Shown here: positions 62,801 to 64,000 of the stretch, piece by piece | Layout: every line of letters begins with the position of its first letter | How positions within the stretch are numbered: the stretch's first letter is position 1 | From: CAYJAZ01 sp964368455 | Lineage (GTDB): Bacteria; Desulfobacterota; Desulfovibrionia; Desulfovibrionales; Desulfovibrionaceae | Length of the DNA: 64,000 bases | Reading direction: 5' to 3' | Assembly (NCBI GenBank): GCA_964368455.1 | Contig: CAYJAZ010000006.1 | Span: 1-64,000 of the forward strand | Translations under genes and position numbers: made by a program | The notes under the pieces: generated by a model | What the model was told of the DNA's origin: nothing | Databases searched by the model: none | Seen by the model: only the letters and a program-made list of their open reading frames with translations

Positions 62801-63258
62801 TTTTTTAGGGCTAGTTCTGAATCTTTTTCTTGCATAAGTGCGTAGGCACATTTGAGTAGGGTAGATTCTAAAGTGAGTTGTTCAGATATCTTTTGTACTT
62901 CATTGTATTCATTGCTATTGTCGTAAGCAATTGTGAGGCGTTGTTGTTTATTATCGATTTCAATAAGTGAATCAAAAAGGATATAACTTCTTTGTGTGAG
63001 GTGAACAAACATTGTTCTTTGAATATGCTCACCAAGCTTAAGTCTTTTATTTTCGCAATGGGCACAAGGTTCGTCGAGATTTTGAAAAATTTTATAGCAT
63101 TTCTTGCCAATATATTCAAAATCTTCTCCATAAGCAGACGCAAGTAATTTCTTTGTCAGTTTATTGATGTATATAAGATCATAAGTGTCTTTATCAGCGA
63201 CATAACAGACAAAATCTGCATTTTCTATTATTAATGAACCTAATGTCTCTTTTTCCAT
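59791..63258 (-). CDS. GGDEF-EAL-PAS-GGDEF cyclic di-GMP enzyme
   Basis: 1155 aa, ATG 63258. Order: PAS with CAHC pair, GAF, GGDEF (about 305-465, motif SGDEF), EAL (about 480-730; GAEALVRK, ITESID, DDFGAKHS, EGIEIKEQ), two PAS-like segments, and a second GGDEF at about 990-1150 with canonical GRVGGDEF and an RxxD inhibitory site (RDVD) five residues before it. The C-terminal domain should make cyclic di-GMP with feedback inhibition; the EAL may degrade it. It is paralogous over about 950 residues to the protein at 36963, which lacks this last domain. Confidence 0.92.
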   Translation of the reverse strand: MEKETLGSLIIENADFVCYVADKDTYDLIYINKLTKKLLASAYGEDFEYIGKKCYKIFQNLDEPCAHCENKRLKLGEHIQRTMFVHLTQRSYILFDSLIEIDNKQQRLTIAYDNSNEYNEVQKISEQLTLESTLLKCAYALMQEKDSELALKNLLSIVGEFYHAARVYLFEIDEDKSILHKAFEWTHPIKSKKMLPVTNVLLEDFKPVLKHLETNKEYVINNIEEELDKKSNAYHTLKRLNVHSILIVPFFEKDKIQNVITVDNPGIIPENLSFLHSVSLFMNSEIKKRLFQNELEALSYIDTLTGIYNRNKYAARLEELDKIKISTLGVLHFNINNLKNINELYGEEYGDFIIKEMSNILRTYIEQDIYRLSGDEFIALCLDITKDDFDKLIEILRSIDNERKEFSFAIGGIWQDKNIDIRQAVNQSGEIMFAEKQKFYKDNSLQTVKSRSNPLSILLDEIQKGCFSIHLQPKINLETMNIIGAEALVRKKSLEGKIIPPDKFIPIYEHEGTVRHVDFFVFEEVCLLLKELISLKKPTQIAVNFSRLTFMSYDIVDEMTRICEKHTIPHEYIKIEITESIDKLDFEFFDKKLHSIKEAGFDVSLDDFGAKHSNLLMLSMVDFTEIKLDKGLIDNITTHPKNKSVVKNIIRAISELGSAQCLAEGIEIKEQMDLLLELGCQFGQGYYFYKPMDKQSFIDLCINHEIKEKPLSGISNENDTLYSDAHVKEILALLDATPLCMNLVDYRNQPSFCNKQVLKTFGLSSRDEYGELFHKLSPLRQPDGKLSSEAALAYIEQARRDGMAKFNWLHCDLEGNEIPSEIRIKRLDILDSTNQPYLATYVKDLRSEIAGIEDNDWTDGYFLDIISEKILFRSIADMASGWYFAIDLRTSNLQYFGKGREKLNLPTTKLKFPDDIKINNTIYEDDLHLLDSLNKAIRSGVDRPFELRFILPSDEVRYFRIIYKTIFDKERKPLFAIGRTYDVHEEKMLEILSQKDLLTSCYNKITAEKLIVNILQKYKNSKHAFFIFDIDNFKNINDTYGHQIGDKVLEELAKNLQAHFRDVDIIGRVGGDEFIIFLKDIDNINIIKSKAEMIALAFNKTYIGHEKNQKVSGSIGIALYPSDGKNYKELYACADKALYQSKAKGKDCFSFFSEI

Positions 63259-63378
63259 GCGGTGCTTCCTTGCAAGTGAGTGTGTACAAACTAGGTTATT
63301 TATTTGTAAGTATATACTTTATTTATTAAAATCACAAGCAATAATTTAGAGCATTTTTTAAAAAATTGAGACAATAAA

Positions 63379-63411
63379 AAATCTATTTCATAAAAGATAT
63401 GAAATAGATTT
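63379..63411 (-). terminator. Terminator of the feo operon
   Basis: AAATCTATTTCAT (63379-63391) and ATGAAATAGATTT (63399-63411) form a perfect 13-bp stem with a 7-base loop; on the minus strand TTTTTTATTG follows. It lies about 75 bases after the small Feo gene. Nothing else is seen in 63259-63484. Confidence 0.8.
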
Positions 63412-63484
63412 AAATTTTGTTTTAAAGTCTTTGTAATTATTATTGAAATTGCTCTAATAAAAAAGTGTGTGGGTAGAAAATGCT

Positions 63485-63679
63485 TTAGTTTTTTGTTCTT
63501 GGTTTGTCGTCAATTCCAGAACAATTACAAGCTTGAGCATTGTTTTTAGATTGTGAATTACAGGCTTGTCCAGAAGCACAACCAATGCATTTTGCCCCTT
63601 TTCTTTTTTGTTGAACCACATAGCCTATAGCTAGAGCAAGAATGCCAAAAAGAATAAGTATAGCAAGAGTGTTAGACAT
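63485..63679 (-). CDS. FeoB-associated Cys-rich membrane protein
   Basis: 64 aa. One N-terminal transmembrane helix (about 5-24), then KRKGAKCIGCASGQACNSQSKN and a Cys tail with CNCSG. Size, topology, CIGCxxGxxC motif and position after feoB fit the FeoB-associated Cys-rich protein family, which supports ferrous iron uptake. A hairpin (63700-63731) separates it from feoB. Confidence 0.9.
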   Translation of the reverse strand: MSNTLAILILFGILALAIGYVVQQKRKGAKCIGCASGQACNSQSKNNAQACNCSGIDDKPRTKN

Positions 63680-63699
63680 TTATAGCTCCTTTGTTAAAA

Positions 63700-63731
63700 A
63701 GCTCCCTCCATGCAGTATCATAAAGGGAGCT
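63700..63731 (-). terminator. Hairpin between feoB and the Cys-rich gene
   Basis: AGCTCCCT (63700-63707) and AGGGAGCT (63724-63731) form a perfect 8-bp stem; on the minus strand a TTTTTAA follows. It probably reduces or stops transcription between the two Feo genes, lowering expression of the small one. Confidence 0.75.
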
Positions 63732-63753
63732 AAATTGATATACGATGCTAAGC

Positions 63754-64000
63754 TTATTGAGCTTTTGCTAAATTATATTTGATTTTTGATTGTTCGTTAC
63801 CTTTTTTGATAAGAAGGCAAAGATAAGCGATTAAAGCTGCAGTAACAATAAGGCCAGGGATAAATGCTGTACCAAATGAACCTACAGTCATGAATGTACC
63901 GAATTGGTAAACAAAGAAAGCAACCACAAAACCAGTAGCAAATTGCAATGCTATACCAGCCCAAAGCCATTTTCTATTTTCCATTTCAGCATTCATAGCA
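63754..64000 (-). CDS. feoB: Ferrous iron transporter FeoB, C-terminal end (5' truncated by window)
   Basis: The frame is open to the window edge. Two transmembrane segments are visible (WLWAGIALQFATGFVVAFFVYQ and AFIPGLIVTAALIAYLCLLI), typical of the extended FeoB C-terminus found in Desulfovibrio-type genomes. The GTPase domain would lie outside the window. Supported by the adjacent FeoB-associated Cys-rich gene. A small FeoB-like membrane protein of its own starting at Met 63996 is possible but less likely. Confidence 0.7.
   Translation of the reverse strand, partial: AMNAEMENRKWLWAGIALQFATGFVVAFFVYQFGTFMTVGSFGTAFIPGLIVTAALIAYLCLLIKKGNEQSKIKYNLAKAQ

Overview
The window is a low-GC (roughly one third G+C by eye) Gram-negative chromosome segment. 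It has lipoproteins, periplasmic proteins, several c-di-GMP proteins, meso-diaminopimelate dehydrogenase and a FeoB / Cys-rich small protein pair. FeoB carries a C-terminal extension of the kind I associate with Desulfovibrio-type bacteria, and two intergenic repeats contain a 'cctccggcggccaaagg' hairpin block that I also associate with Desulfovibrio genomes. My best guess is an AT-rich, probably host-associated member of the Desulfovibrionaceae. This is inference; there is no rRNA in the window to confirm it.

Region 1 (1-14000) is accessory. A chemoreceptor 3' end is followed by 1.7 kb of non-coding DNA holding three different repeat families: nine TTTCCACAGAAAC sites, about seven 20-bp CAA..TTG dyads, and a 32-bp tandem iteron-like array. 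Next come a two-ORF module shaped like a toxin-antitoxin pair but with a truncated second ORF, and a broken rhuM. Two divergent operons follow. The leftward one encodes a soluble VirD4/TraG-like ATPase, an AbiEii-like protein and an HsdM/HsdS-like fusion without visible methyltransferase catalytic motifs. The rightward one encodes a 51-aa protein, Doc, a NADAR protein, three metallophosphoesterases, a PHP phosphoesterase and the NAD-dependent RNA 2'-phosphotransferase KptA/Tpt1. I regard this second operon as the most promising undescribed system: an RNA-phosphate / ADP-ribose processing set attached to a Doc toxin.

Region 2 (14000-30000) has envelope and secreted proteins (an acetoacetate decarboxylase-like periplasmic protein, a membrane metallophosphoesterase, ankyrin proteins, LemA/YgcG, a TMEM43 family protein, a 5'-nucleotidase). 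Region 3 (26000-40000 and 59800-63300) is signalling: a binding-protein lipoprotein overlapping a membrane-anchored LuxR protein, an HD-GYP response regulator, a multi-domain hybrid kinase, and three GGDEF/EAL proteins, two of them paralogues. Two ~0.5-kb dispersed repeats sit directly downstream of genes at 36.4 and 45.4 kb.

Region 4 (40000-49700) is mostly housekeeping: tag, an acetyltransferase, an SDR, TelA/XpaC, ddh, trpB and maf. trpB is preceded by a textbook attenuator whose leader peptide is Met-Asn-Trp-Trp-Trp-Ser-Cys. Region 5 (49659-59535) is a glycoside/phosphodiester utilisation locus: a Ugp-like ABC importer and a phosphodiesterase on one strand; a HAD phosphatase, an RpiR regulator and a GH116 glucosidase on the other. 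The intergenic region between them contains three evenly spaced Pho-box-like double repeats. The window ends with a Feo operon cut by the edge.
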